A DNA stretch of 64,000 nucleotides from an uncultured Corynebacterium sp. (GCF_946222835.1 NZ_CAMIHD010000001.1:269566-333565), one strand, 5' to 3'. Positions 24,922 through 33,559 are shown, numbered from the stretch's first letter. The notes: generated from the letters alone by a model not told the origin. Numbers and translations are program-made.

Positions 24922-25395
24922 ATGACTAAGGCTGTCTGCCCAGGATCCTTCGACCCCGTTACTTTAGGTCACGTCGATATCATCAACCGCGCTAACCAGA
25001 TGTTTGATGAGGTTACTGTGTTGGTAACCGGAAACCCCGATAAACCCTCCGGGCTGTTTAGCGTGGACGAGCGAATGGAGTTAATCCGCCAGAGCGTGGA
25101 TTGCTCCATCAAGGTGGATTTTTGTTCTGGGCTTTTGGTGGACTACACCACCGAGCATGGGGCAGACGTCTTGGTCAAGGGACTGCGCAGCTCTCTTGAC
25201 TATGAATATGAGCTGCCCATGGCGCAGATGAATCGGCGCCTGTCCGGCATCGATACCATCTTCCTGCTTACGGATGAAAAATACGGATATATCAGCTCCT
25301 CGTTGTGCAAGCAGGTAGCGAAGTTTGGCGGCGACGTGACTGGGATGTTCCCGGAGCCCGTAGGTCGTGCGGTAAAGGAGAAATACCGTTCGTGA
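24922..25395 (+). CDS. coaD: Pantetheine-phosphate adenylyltransferase
   Basis: 157 residues. Penultimate step of coenzyme A synthesis. The nucleotidyltransferase motif GSFDPVTLGHVDII is at the start, VKGLRSSLDYEYELPMAQMNR lies near 90, and the second motif YGYISSSLCKQVAKFGGDV near 125. The stop overlaps the GTG of the next gene by 4 bases. The last CoA enzyme, coaE, is at 42889. Confidence 0.95.
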   Translation: MTKAVCPGSFDPVTLGHVDIINRANQMFDEVTVLVTGNPDKPSGLFSVDERMELIRQSVDCSIKVDFCSGLLVDYTTEHGADVLVKGLRSSLDYEYELPMAQMNRRLSGIDTIFLLTDEKYGYISSSLCKQVAKFGGDVTGMFPEPVGRAVKEKYRS

Positions 25396-26135
25396 GCCTC
25401 GCACTGGTTATATTCCTAGTAGTAGTCGCTGGCTCGACTCTCCAACGGGTCTAGGGAATGGGGCTTGGTCTTATTGGTGGCCCCATACTGATGCTGATCA
25501 TGGGGCCAGCGGAAGGCATCTTAGTCATCAACGTTCTGGCCTGCGTTAACGCGATCCTGACTACCTATTCCGTGCGCGAGAATGTGAGCTGGAAGAAGTT
25601 CAGCCTCATAGCTCCAGTCATGGTGATCGGTTCTCTGGCCGCAGCCCTGCTCATCAGGCGTATGGATACCGCCGGACTCATGGTCGTGGTGGGGGCTGCG
25701 CTTTTAGCCGCACTGACGGTGGTGACGTTTGGAAAGAAGTTCGTCCCGCCCATGGAGGGCAAAGGCCCAGCCATATCCGCGGGTATTCTAGGTGGTTTTA
25801 CCAATACCTTGGCCGGTGTGGCAGGCCCCGTCATTACCGTTTACGCGCAAGCGGCTAAGTGGCCTCAGCATGTGTACGCCGCTACTTTGCAGCCCATTTT
25901 TATTGTCGGCGGCTTCTTTTCGGTGATGACCAAGACGCTTACGGGGGCGGCGCACTTTGAAGGCTTGCCCTGGGTGATGTGGCCCGCCGGAGTGGTGGGC
26001 ATGTTCGTCGGCATCTGGGCCGGCACTCGGATTTCCCAGCATGTTCCACGGGAAAAAGCCCGCATGCTCTCGCTCAGCGTTGCTGGCTTGGGGGCGGCCA
26101 GCGCATTGATCCGCGGCCTAGTGACTCTTTCTTAA
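25392..26135 (+). pseudogene. TauE/SafE-family sulfite exporter-like permease, interrupted by in-frame TAG
   Basis: The 247-residue frame from GTG 25392 (overlapping the coaD stop by 4 bases) encodes a TauE/SafE-type permease with about seven membrane segments, apart from TAG at codon 21 (25452-25454). The stop interrupts the first conserved block, QRV-stop-GMGLGLIGGP, where relatives read Ser, so TCG-to-TAG is the likely change. Restart at ATG 25458 (GGGA just upstream) would give 225 residues lacking the first membrane segment. Whether that protein works is unknown. The rest is conserved, including the second repeat GILGGFTNTLAGVAGPVITVY. The family exports sulfur-containing anions. A sequencing error is possible. 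Confidence 0.75.
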
Positions 26136-26160
26136 CCTGATATAACAGGAACTAAAGCCC

Positions 26161-26188
26161 GCCGCGTGTTGAAGCACGCCGGATTTTT
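26161..26188 (+). terminator. Terminator after the TauE-like gene
   Basis: GCCGCGTG and CACGCCGG form an imperfect stem around a 6-base loop, followed by ATTTTT. Confidence 0.5.
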
Positions 26189-26237
26189 CTCATAGGAAAA
26201 GCGTCGGGCTTGGACGTATAAAACCTGTGTCGTGAGA

Positions 26238-27002
26238 TTAGAGCAGCGAGGCCAGAAAGTCTTTGGTGCGTGGCTGTTGCGGGTTATCCAGCACCTCAGC
26301 TGGGCTACCGGACTCGATGACCACGCCGCCGTCCATGAAGAAGATCTTATCGGCTACTTCGCGGGCAAAACCCATCTCGTGGGTGACTACGAGCATGGTC
26401 ATACCTTCGGCGGCGAGATCCTTCATGACACGGAGCACTTCGCCAACGAGCTCAGGGTCAAGAGCGGATGTGGGCTCGTCAAAGAGCATGAGCTTAGGGT
26501 CCATGGCCACTGCGCGCGCAATGGCAACGCGCTGTTGCTGGCCGCCGGAGAGCTGTACGGGGTAATTATTAGCTTTGGACGCTAGGCCGACATCCTCAAG
26601 CAGCTCCATCGCACGTGCACGGGCGGTTTCTTCCGGAATCTTTTTCACCTGCACCGGGGCTTCGATGATGTTTTCAATTACCGTGCGGTGAGGGAAGAGG
26701 TTGAAGGACTGAAAGACCATGCCGATATCGGAGCGCTGTTCGGCGGCTTCTTTTTCGCTGATCTCGTATAAGGTGCCATTCTTTTCGCGGTAGCCAATAA
26801 GCTCGCCGTCGACATACAGGCGGCCCGCAGTCGCCTTATCAAGGTGGTTGACGCACCGCAGGAAGGTCGACTTACCCGAGCCTGAAGGGCCCAAAAGGCA
26901 AGCCACCTCGCCCGGCTGGACTTCGAGGTCGATGCCTTTCAAAACCTCGAGTTGCCCGAAGGATCTATGGACATTCTGTGCGGAAATCATGGGAGTAGCC
27001 AT
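26238..27002 (-). CDS. Polar amino-acid ABC importer, ATP-binding subunit
   Basis: 254 residues. Walker A GPSGSGKST near 39, Q loop GMVFQSFNLFPHRTV, signature LSGGQQQRVAIARA near 155, Walker B LMLFDEPTSALD and switch His in VVTHEMGFAREV. The sequence belongs to the GlnQ/ArtP-type amino-acid importer ATPases. It is the last of four genes in the popT operon and overlaps the permease stop by one base. The specific amino acid cannot be read from the sequence. Confidence 0.93.
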   Translation of the reverse strand: MATPMISAQNVHRSFGQLEVLKGIDLEVQPGEVACLLGPSGSGKSTFLRCVNHLDKATAGRLYVDGELIGYREKNGTLYEISEKEAAEQRSDIGMVFQSFNLFPHRTVIENIIEAPVQVKKIPEETARARAMELLEDVGLASKANNYPVQLSGGQQQRVAIARAVAMDPKLMLFDEPTSALDPELVGEVLRVMKDLAAEGMTMLVVTHEMGFAREVADKIFFMDGGVVIESGSPAEVLDNPQQPRTKDFLASLL

Positions 27003-27955
27003 TAGTTTTTAGCCTCCGAAATCACGGATACGTTGCGGGGAATGGTGCCTTCGGCGTCTGCCAGCGCTGCTAGTTGACGGCCGGTGAGCTCGCGGGTTGC
27101 ACCGCGCTCAAAGCGACGCTCCAGGAAATACTGGCCTATCATCAGCAGGGAAGTCACCACGAGGTACCAGGATGCCGCGACCAATAGCAGCGGAATGGGC
27201 TGGAAGAGGGCGGCGGAGATATCTGTGGTGCGGCCAAAGATTTCCTCGGTATAGGGAATAGCTACTACGAGCGATGAGGTCTTGAGCAAGGAAATGAACT
27301 CATTGCCGGTAGGCGGGATGATAATACGCATGGCCTGCGGAAGAACGGTACGGCGCATGGTCATCCACCACGACATGCCAAGTGCCTTAGAGGCTTCTTT
27401 TTGGCCTTCTGGAACAGAGGTGATACCGGAGCGCACAATCTCAGCCATATAGGCCGCCTCATTAAGTCCCAAGCCCATCACCGCGAGGAAGAAGGCGTTG
27501 GTGAGGATCGTCTGCAGAGATACCTCGGTAAAGCCCAAGTTGATGGACTGGTAGATTGCAGAGAGCAGACCCCAAAACACCAGCTGCACATAAATCGGCG
27601 TACCGCGGAAGATCCAGAGGAAAATCCAGGAGACGGTGCGCAGCACCGGGTTGGGGGACATACGCATAACCGCCAGCACCGCACCACCGATAACGCCTAT
27701 GATCATCGACAAAATGGTGATGGCGATGGTATGTAGCGAGGCAAGTGCAATGCGCTTGTCAAAGAGGTACTGAAAATAAGTCCCCCAGCCAAAGGCCTCG
27801 TTGCGGGCGGAGGCAATGATAAACCACACGCCCACAACGATGAGCAGGCCAGCGAAGATCCAGCGCCATGGGTGGCGCAGCGGGCGCGCCTCGATCTTGG
27901 CTGGCTTTTCTTTAGGCTCGGCCTTAGCCGGTGTTGCCGCGTTCTCGTTAACCAT
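27002..27955 (-). CDS. Polar amino-acid ABC importer, permease
   Basis: 317 residues. A charged Lys/Pro/Glu-rich N-terminus (1-30) precedes five to six membrane segments. The HisM/GlnP signature includes GLNEAAYMAEIVRSGITSVP and EASKALGMSWW, the EAA coupling loop to the ATPase. ATG 27955 has AAAGG 6 bases upstream (the longer frame opens at 27970). It overlaps the 3' end of the binding-protein gene by 8 bases. Confidence 0.92.
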   Translation of the reverse strand: MVNENAATPAKAEPKEKPAKIEARPLRHPWRWIFAGLLIVVGVWFIIASARNEAFGWGTYFQYLFDKRIALASLHTIAITILSMIIGVIGGAVLAVMRMSPNPVLRTVSWIFLWIFRGTPIYVQLVFWGLLSAIYQSINLGFTEVSLQTILTNAFFLAVMGLGLNEAAYMAEIVRSGITSVPEGQKEASKALGMSWWMTMRRTVLPQAMRIIIPPTGNEFISLLKTSSLVVAIPYTEEIFGRTTDISAALFQPIPLLLVAASWYLVVTSLLMIGQYFLERRFERGATRELTGRQLAALADAEGTIPRNVSVISEAKN

Positions 27956-28835
27956 TGATCGGCCTTTCATTAATCATTGCCTGGTCTATTAATCCGTCCT
28001 CGATGCCCCAGCGGGACAAAATTTCTGCATACTCACCGGTTTCGATGAGGTGCTGGAGTGCTGCGGCAGAAGCCTTGCCCAAGTCGGAATCCTTGGGAAC
28101 GGCGAAGCCATAGGGGGAGGCTTGGAACATATCGCCTACCTGTCGCATCTTTCCCTCGGAGCGATTGACCGCCCACGCTGTGACCGGGGAGTCCGCTGAT
28201 AGGGCATCCGCGCGTCCCATCAGGACGGCCAGCGCGGCATTATCGCCGGTGTCATAAGACAAGACGGTGAGGTCGCCATTGCAGGCATCTTTCTTGGGGC
28301 GCACATCATCGGTTTCAGATACCGTGGTGCGCTGCACGGCAACGGTCAGGCCGCAGGGATTATCGGGGTCGACCTTATTGGGGCCGCCTACTCGTTCGGC
28401 CCACTGGATACCAGCGTAGAGGTGGTCTACAAAGTCGAATTCGTTGCGGCGGTCTGGGTTATCCGTAAAGCCGGAAACACCCATATCAATCTGCCCCGAC
28501 TGCACAGCGGGAAGAATCATTGAGAAGTCCTGCTCCAAGGGCTGGAAATCTAGTCCTAAGACACCCGCTACGGCGCGAGCTAAGTCAAGCTCGACGCCTT
28601 GGAGTGCCCCGTGAGAATCCTTGAGCTGAAATGGCGCATAGGGCGGGTTAGTGCCAGCGGTGAGAACGCCGTCGTTGTCGTCATACATGGCGGCAATCTC
28701 TGGCACTACAGAGGTGTGGGGTTCTTCCCAGCCCTCTGGGGTGGAATCTTCCTCGTTGGTGACGCATGCGCTCAAACAGAACGTTGGGATAAGAACTGCG
28801 GCGATTGTGGCGCGGCTAGAAAACGTGCGCGGCAT
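27948..28835 (-). CDS. Amino-acid ABC importer, substrate-binding lipoprotein
   Basis: 295 residues. A lipoprotein signal ends LSAC (Cys 24), followed by a type II periplasmic-binding fold (SBP_bac_3): NPPYAPFQ near 63, GVELDLARAVAGVLGLDF, GQIDMGVSGFTDNPDR, then a second lobe with VAVQRTT and NAALAVLMGRADALSAD. The insert with DNPCGL and KKDACNGD contains two Cys, probably a disulphide. The start overlaps the popT stop as TAATG. It delivers substrate to the following permease/ATPase pair. Confidence 0.92.
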   Translation of the reverse strand: MPRTFSSRATIAAVLIPTFCLSACVTNEEDSTPEGWEEPHTSVVPEIAAMYDDNDGVLTAGTNPPYAPFQLKDSHGALQGVELDLARAVAGVLGLDFQPLEQDFSMILPAVQSGQIDMGVSGFTDNPDRRNEFDFVDHLYAGIQWAERVGGPNKVDPDNPCGLTVAVQRTTVSETDDVRPKKDACNGDLTVLSYDTGDNAALAVLMGRADALSADSPVTAWAVNRSEGKMRQVGDMFQASPYGFAVPKDSDLGKASAAALQHLIETGEYAEILSRWGIEDGLIDQAMINERPING

Positions 28836-29671
28836 TACTCCTGCGCCGTCCTTTCCTCAATGGCGCGGGCCTTCTTCATGTCCACAAAGATGAACGCGGA
28901 AACGATCAGCGCACCGAGGATGAACATGCTGATGATGATGCCGCTGGAGGCGTCTTGGTCAGCTCCCCACGGCCATAGGGCGCGCAGAGATCCGAGCATA
29001 AAGCCTGCCATCGCCATCAAAGTAGGGGCGCGGTGGTGATCCAATAGGAAGTTCAATACCTTAATAAATGCTGCGAGGCCGCATAGCGCGCCTAGGGCGA
29101 AAATAGCGATGGTGCCCAGGTCACGGTCGGAGACTGCGCCGATGATGGGTTGATAAAGGCCCATGGTCAGAAGGATAAGTGAGCCAGAAATGCCCGGCAG
29201 AATCAGTGCACACACGGCGATAGCGGCGGCAAAGAAGACCACGATGAGGCTGGGGTCTTCATGAGGCGCGGAAGTAAAGCCGGTGATAAAGAAAATGGCA
29301 ATAGCGGCAATGACGAAGGCGATGAGGGAAGAGGGGCGCAGCCGCTCCGACTTCGACAGCATGGACAATGGTACAAAAATGGATACGGCGACCATGCCTA
29401 AAAAGAGCGCTCCGGAAGCGGATACGTGATTATCTACGAAGTTAGAGAGGATGGTTGACATTGCGAAAACGGCAATGAACATGCCAATGGCCACGGAGAT
29501 GAGGAAGCTCCATTCGACCTTCTTGAAGCGGCCCGAAATGAGATCATTGGCATTGTGGACTGCGCGTTCATAGATGCCGACGATGAGCGCCACGGTGCCA
29601 CCGGAGATTCCGGGCACGAGCTCGGCCATGCCGATAAGGGCACCGCGGATTGCGTTCAAAATGTATTGCAT
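28835..29671 (-). CDS. popT: DUF368 polyprenyl-phosphate transporter (PopT-like)
   Basis: 278 residues with about eight membrane segments. Two inverted halves each carry the family loop: LVPGISGGTVALIVGIYE near 18 and LILPGISGSLILLTMGLY near 155. DUF368 proteins, with DedA proteins, were shown to return undecaprenyl phosphate to the cytoplasmic face for reuse in wall and glycan synthesis. In mycolata the carrier would be decaprenyl phosphate, which is inference. First gene of an operon with an ABC importer. A minus-strand TAGATT (29680-29685) 8 bases before ATG suggests a leaderless mRNA. Confidence 0.85.
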   Translation of the reverse strand: MQYILNAIRGALIGMAELVPGISGGTVALIVGIYERAVHNANDLISGRFKKVEWSFLISVAIGMFIAVFAMSTILSNFVDNHVSASGALFLGMVAVSIFVPLSMLSKSERLRPSSLIAFVIAAIAIFFITGFTSAPHEDPSLIVVFFAAAIAVCALILPGISGSLILLTMGLYQPIIGAVSDRDLGTIAIFALGALCGLAAFIKVLNFLLDHHRAPTLMAMAGFMLGSLRALWPWGADQDASSGIIISMFILGALIVSAFIFVDMKKARAIEERTAQE

Positions 29672-29679
29672 AAATTAAA

Positions 29680-29685
29680 AATCTA
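29680..29685 (-). promoter_or_regulatory. Leaderless -10 box of the popT-ABC operon
   Basis: Minus-strand TAGATT ends 8 bases before ATG 29671; no ribosome site is visible. Confidence 0.4.
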
Positions 29686-30095
29686 CCTGGGTGGGGACTT
29701 GTGCGGAGGGTGACTGGCCTAGCAAGGCGGGAGAAAAGTACCGCCGAGGAGTGGCCAGGCGAACCACTGCGAAAAATGATGCATATCTTTCACTGAAAGG
29801 TGGCTTGCCACCTGCCATGGTTGGGGATGTGCTCCCCCTTACTATAGAGGTGAAACCGTATTTAGGAATATTCTGCCAGTCTAATGCCTGGCGATGCAAC
29901 TATGCAGTTTAGGGCAGGATATACGGAACTTCCGGCGGGCGGAGGTCTAATGCCTAGGAAACGATAAGTTTCCCATTATTCAGTCTTGTGTTCACGTGGG
30001 TGTCAACTAGATGCAAGACTGGCGCCCTATGATCTCTCGCGTATTCCCGTCTTTCTCCCGTGCAAACATTTCTTTCCAGTGACCAAGGACTCTCT
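29686..30095. other. Intergenic region with short repeats upstream of the phosphoesterase
   Basis: No gene seen. Contains a GGTGG-CTTG-CCACC hairpin near 29800, a direct repeat GTCTAATGCCT (29879-29889 and 29945-29955, 66 bases apart), and TGTTCAC-GTGGG-TGTCAAC (29989-30007), which resembles response-regulator half-sites. A control region for the phosphoesterase is likely; the regulator is unknown. Confidence 0.4.
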
Positions 30096-32279
30096 ATGAA
30101 GAACCGTTTCGTCCTGCCTGCGGTGACCGTAACCGCTGTGGTGGGAAACCTCATTTTTGTGCCGGCAGCAAGTGCAGCGGAGGGCGCGCCCGAGGGGGCG
30201 TCGCCAAGCGAGGGCTCCCGCTTTAGCATCGGCGTCCTACCGGATACCCAGTTCTATTCGCGCTATTCCACCCCGGAGACCGGCAACTTGGCCCAAGCTC
30301 GTTACGGAAGCGAACCCTACTTGACCCAAACCCAATGGTTAGTGGACCATCAAGACGAGTTGAACATGGACTTCGTCACCCACCTGGGTGATGTTGTAGA
30401 CCAGTGGAACGTGGAGGGCGAATGGCAGGTGGCTGATAAGGCCATGCAGGTCCTCGACGATTCGGATCTGAACTACTCCATCCTGCCCGGCAATCACGAC
30501 ATGGACGTGGAGGGCGCGTCGGCTCACCCCTATAACAAGTGGTTTAGTGCCGATCGTGCCAAAGCAGCTAATCCGGAGACCTTCCAGGAGCGCTATACCG
30601 CGGTCAATAATGACTCCGAGGCACACATCTTTGAAGCTGAGGGCCAGAAATATCTCAATCTAGCCTTGGGTTGGCGCGCTGATGAGAAGGCTATTGCGTG
30701 GGCGCAAGGCGTAATTGATAAGCATCCAGACCTTCCGGTCATTGTGACCACTCATGAGGCCCTCAATATTGATGGTGAAGGAAACGTCTTCTATTCCGAT
30801 GACTATGGCAAGGGATTGTGGGATAAGTTCATCAAAAGCAATGATCAGATCTTTCTCGTGATGGGCGGCCACCACCACGGTGCGGGATACCGCGTAGATA
30901 AGGACGATGCCGGCCACGACGTCGTCTCCATCTTGCAGGATTATCAGATGGCTTACCAGGGCGGCAATGGCTTATTGGGTGTGCTCGAGTTTGACCTTAC
31001 GGGCAAGCAGCTGGAGATGGCCGCCCTTTCGCCTTGGGTGGCGCAAAAGCCGCATGAGGAGCTCACGCAGTTTGACAAGCTCACCCTGGATGATAAGGGC
31101 GATAGCTATAGCATTCCGTTCGATTTTGAACAGCGTTTTTCCTCCTTCGCGCCGGAATTCACCGTGGGTGAGGGGCACCAGCCGGACCTAGCGCAGCGCG
31201 CCCGCGACATCGCCGCTGAGGGCTATAGGCCCTACACCATTGCGGAGGACGAGCTTCCTAAGGGTGCGGAAGATTTTTCCACAAACGACCACACGGTATT
31301 CCACTGGCGCCCGGGCGAAGCGCGGGACAAGGATGGGCATGCGCTTGTCGATGGCGCCCCTGCCGGCCGTGGCACCACCATCCCCGATATTGCCAGCGAT
31401 TCTGGCAGCGACCTGCATCGCGCTGGCGCCATGCTCGGAGACAGGGTGACCTATAGCACCGACCATCACCCGTTGTCCTCTGATGCCGGCTCCCTCTTCT
31501 GGTCCGACCCTGCCGGCAAGGTTGGCAATGCCGAGTTCCGTACCGATAAGGGCGCGGCTGCCAATAGCGTCGATACCACCAAGGGATATACCTTCGAATC
31601 CTTTGTCAAGATCCCAGAAGATTTCAACGGCGCACAGCATGGTTGGGGAAGTGCGCTCAGCCGTGACTCTGCCATCAATAAACTGGTAGACGGCTCCGAG
31701 GACACGGACCCAACCGTCATGTTCGGCATCTCTAACCTCCGCGAGCTGCGCTGGTGGGCGGAGCCGAAGCAGGGAAGCGGCTCTACCGTGTGGTCCCACG
31801 AGGTACCCAAAGACGAGTGGATGCATATCGCCGTGGTCAATGATCCGGAGCGCGATAGCGTGGAAATGTTCATCAACGGCGCGCCCATCCTGCGCAATGC
31901 CGTAGGTGCCGAGGGACTTCTCCCACGGGACCTGCAGTGGGTCATGGGCGGTGGCTTTGACAACCAGCGCCCACAGGACCCGTGGTATGGCTGGATCGGC
32001 GAGACCCGCCTGACTCAGGGCGTACTGGGCAAGGACCAGTGGCTTACCGCCCGTGCACACAACGATGGCGGGCCGGCCGATACCGCGCAGCCTGCCGAGC
32101 CCGGCTCCGCGTTGAGCTCTAGTACGAGTTCGAAGCCTGCCATTTTAGGAGCAATCCTTGGTATTGCCGGGGTGGCTGGCCTCATTGGACTAGCACTGCC
32201 GCAGCTGAAGGCTTCCATCCCGCAGATTAACGCGCTCCTGCGCAAGTACCACCTGCCGACTCTGCCCGAGTTGGGCTAA
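30096..32279 (+). CDS. Secreted calcineurin-like phosphoesterase with LamG-like domain and C-terminal anchor
   Basis: 727 residues. A signal peptide (1-28, ending AASAAEG) precedes a metallophosphoesterase domain (about 40-330): VLPDTQFY, HLGDVVDQW (GDxxD), LPGNHDMD (GNHD), VTTHEALN and MGGHHHGAG supply the metal ligands. A concanavalin/LamG-like beta-sandwich (about 470-660) includes KGYTFESFVKIPEDF, WMHIAVVNDPERDSVEMFING and GWIGETRLTQGVL. The C-terminus has a membrane segment (LGAILGIAGVAGLIGLALP) and a basic tail. Start ATG 30096 with AAGGA 6-7 bases upstream. It probably cleaves phosphomonoesters or diesters at the cell surface; substrate unknown. Confidence 0.85.
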   Translation: MKNRFVLPAVTVTAVVGNLIFVPAASAAEGAPEGASPSEGSRFSIGVLPDTQFYSRYSTPETGNLAQARYGSEPYLTQTQWLVDHQDELNMDFVTHLGDVVDQWNVEGEWQVADKAMQVLDDSDLNYSILPGNHDMDVEGASAHPYNKWFSADRAKAANPETFQERYTAVNNDSEAHIFEAEGQKYLNLALGWRADEKAIAWAQGVIDKHPDLPVIVTTHEALNIDGEGNVFYSDDYGKGLWDKFIKSNDQIFLVMGGHHHGAGYRVDKDDAGHDVVSILQDYQMAYQGGNGLLGVLEFDLTGKQLEMAALSPWVAQKPHEELTQFDKLTLDDKGDSYSIPFDFEQRFSSFAPEFTVGEGHQPDLAQRARDIAAEGYRPYTIAEDELPKGAEDFSTNDHTVFHWRPGEARDKDGHALVDGAPAGRGTTIPDIASDSGSDLHRAGAMLGDRVTYSTDHHPLSSDAGSLFWSDPAGKVGNAEFRTDKGAAANSVDTTKGYTFESFVKIPEDFNGAQHGWGSALSRDSAINKLVDGSEDTDPTVMFGISNLRELRWWAEPKQGSGSTVWSHEVPKDEWMHIAVVNDPERDSVEMFINGAPILRNAVGAEGLLPRDLQWVMGGGFDNQRPQDPWYGWIGETRLTQGVLGKDQWLTARAHNDGGPADTAQPAEPGSALSSSTSSKPAILGAILGIAGVAGLIGLALPQLKASIPQINALLRKYHLPTLPELG

Positions 32280-32335
32280 AGCACTGGGTAGAGGGATTTT
32301 GCAGTATCAGGCTTTAAAGCTTTAGTTGCACCAAA

Positions 32336-32386
32336 GCGCTTAGGTTCTTCGCCATAAGGGGAGAGAACCTAAGCGCGTTTTGGTTT
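32336..32386. terminator. Bidirectional terminator between convergent genes
   Basis: Perfect 13-bp stem GCGCTTAGGTTCT/AGAACCTAAGCGC with a 15-base loop, followed by GTTTTGGTTTTT on the plus strand. It also closes the minus-strand gene ending at 32387. Confidence 0.8.
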
Positions 32387-32569
32387 TTAATCTTCGCCCT
32401 GCTTGGAGAGATAATCCACCTTCCACCAAAACCAAGCGGAGGCTCCACCCAACACGACGGGTATCCAGGCTAGGGAAGAGGATTGCACGGCCATCATTGC
32501 CAACAATGTAATGAGCGTCAATGCAGTGAAAACTATCGCTTTAATTCTTTCCACTCGCAATCGGTTCAT
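32387..32569 (-). CDS. Small two-helix membrane protein
   Basis: 60 residues: basic N-terminus MNRLRVERIK, membrane segments at about 10-29 (AIVFTALTLITLLAMMAVQS) and 32-48 (LAWIPVVLGGASAWFWW), then a charged tail. GAGGAG lies 6 bases before ATG 32569, a strong ribosome site, so this looks like a real gene despite its size. No family recognised. Confidence 0.65.
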   Translation of the reverse strand: MNRLRVERIKAIVFTALTLITLLAMMAVQSSSLAWIPVVLGGASAWFWWKVDYLSKQGED

Positions 32570-32761
32570 GAAATCTCCTCAATGTGGAAGGTATGCCAAA
32601 TTTACACAGCCCAAAATAGGAGACTCTTGTCAGAGTGTCAAGGATAGTTTACGGTATGTAACGTGAAATGTGCTTAACTTTTGGAATCGATGTCCTCGAT
32701 TGTTTCGCTGGCGGCTGAAAGGCGCCTCGAGCACAAGGCGGCGGGATGTGAGGTTTGGGAA

Positions 32762-33262
32762 ATGTCTAGTGATCAAACACAGAAGTCTGGGGACAACCTA
32801 GGGGATAAGGTTGAAGGAATGTTCCTGACGGTTGTTGCTTTCGTTCTCATGCTTTCCGTACTTGGCTTAGTTCTGTGCATAGTTCGGTTCGACGATTATG
32901 TCGATGCTTTTGTCGTTATTCACCGCAGTTCATTCGACGGAATCGAGGATGCACGCGTGAGGCGGTGGATAATGGGTGTACTTCTGCTTATTCGCTCCCT
33001 AGCAGCCCTTTCGTGGGTTACATCCTTTTTCTACCTTAAAAAGACGTTAGCTAAGGCGACTAGAAAGAGATTTCTGTTAATGAGGGTGTACTCCATCGCC
33101 TCTGCCTGCGGCTTTGGCTATCTCGCGTTGAGGGCGGAACTGGCGAGCTTGGAAGCCATACGGGTCACACAGGCTAGTATTTGTAGCTTTTTGGCGGCCT
33201 ATCTATGCTTCCAGAGCTTGAAAACCTGGCAAGCTTCTACCCGTTCAACTACACGTCGGTAG
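32762..33262 (+). CDS. Hypothetical four-helix membrane protein
   Basis: 166 residues from ATG 32762: a hydrophilic start (MSSDQTQKSGDNLGDKVEG), then about four membrane segments near 23-43, 75-95, 107-125 and 135-150, and a basic Ser/Thr/Arg tail. The frame extends upstream to 32681. GAGG lies about 8 bases before 32762, so that start is preferred but not certain. The region is less GC-rich than its neighbours. No family recognised. Confidence 0.55.
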   Translation: MSSDQTQKSGDNLGDKVEGMFLTVVAFVLMLSVLGLVLCIVRFDDYVDAFVVIHRSSFDGIEDARVRRWIMGVLLLIRSLAALSWVTSFFYLKKTLAKATRKRFLLMRVYSIASACGFGYLALRAELASLEAIRVTQASICSFLAAYLCFQSLKTWQASTRSTTRR

Positions 33263-33276
33263 GAGGGGCGAACATG

Positions 33277-33320
33277 AAAAAGACCCCGCTTTCCGATTTA
33301 CCGGACATGCGAGGTCTTTT
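33277..33320 (-). terminator. Terminator of tRNA-Leu
   Basis: Minus-strand AAAAGACCTCGC pairs with GCGGGGTCTTTTT around a loop, just downstream of the tRNA. Confidence 0.7.
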
Positions 33321-33327
33321 CTATCTG

Positions 33328-33401
33328 TGCCCCTGGTGAGACTCGAACTCACACTGGACGGGTTTTGAATCCGTTGCCTCTGCCAATTGGGCTACAGGGG
33401 C
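33328..33401 (-). tRNA. tRNA-Leu (anticodon CAA), short variable region
   Basis: 74 bases on the minus strand. Acceptor GCCCCTG pairs with CAGGGGC, discriminator A. The D arm is TAGCCCAATTGGCAGAGGCA. The anticodon loop TTCAAAA gives CAA, closed by ACGG/CCGT. The T arm is GTGAGTTCGAGTCTCAC. The variable region is short, unlike the long arm of standard bacterial tRNA-Leu; I recall similar compact Leu(CAA) genes in actinobacteria but cannot check this. Confidence 0.85.
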
Positions 33402-33546
33402 GCACAGTGCCAAGGCTTGCTGCCTGTGACTGTGAAAATAGTAGCGCAGGGGCTAGGAGAATTCCTAATTGGGTAGGGCAAGTGGGGGAATTCCCACGTC
33501 ATCCAATAAATGTGCACCGGGGTGTTCGTATGTCGGCTCGCTTCTC

Positions 33547-33552
33547 TAGGAT
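33547..33552 (+). promoter_or_regulatory. Leaderless -10 box of polA
   Basis: TAGGAT ends 7 bases before GTG 33560. Confidence 0.45.
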
Positions 33553-33559
33553 GGGGCAG

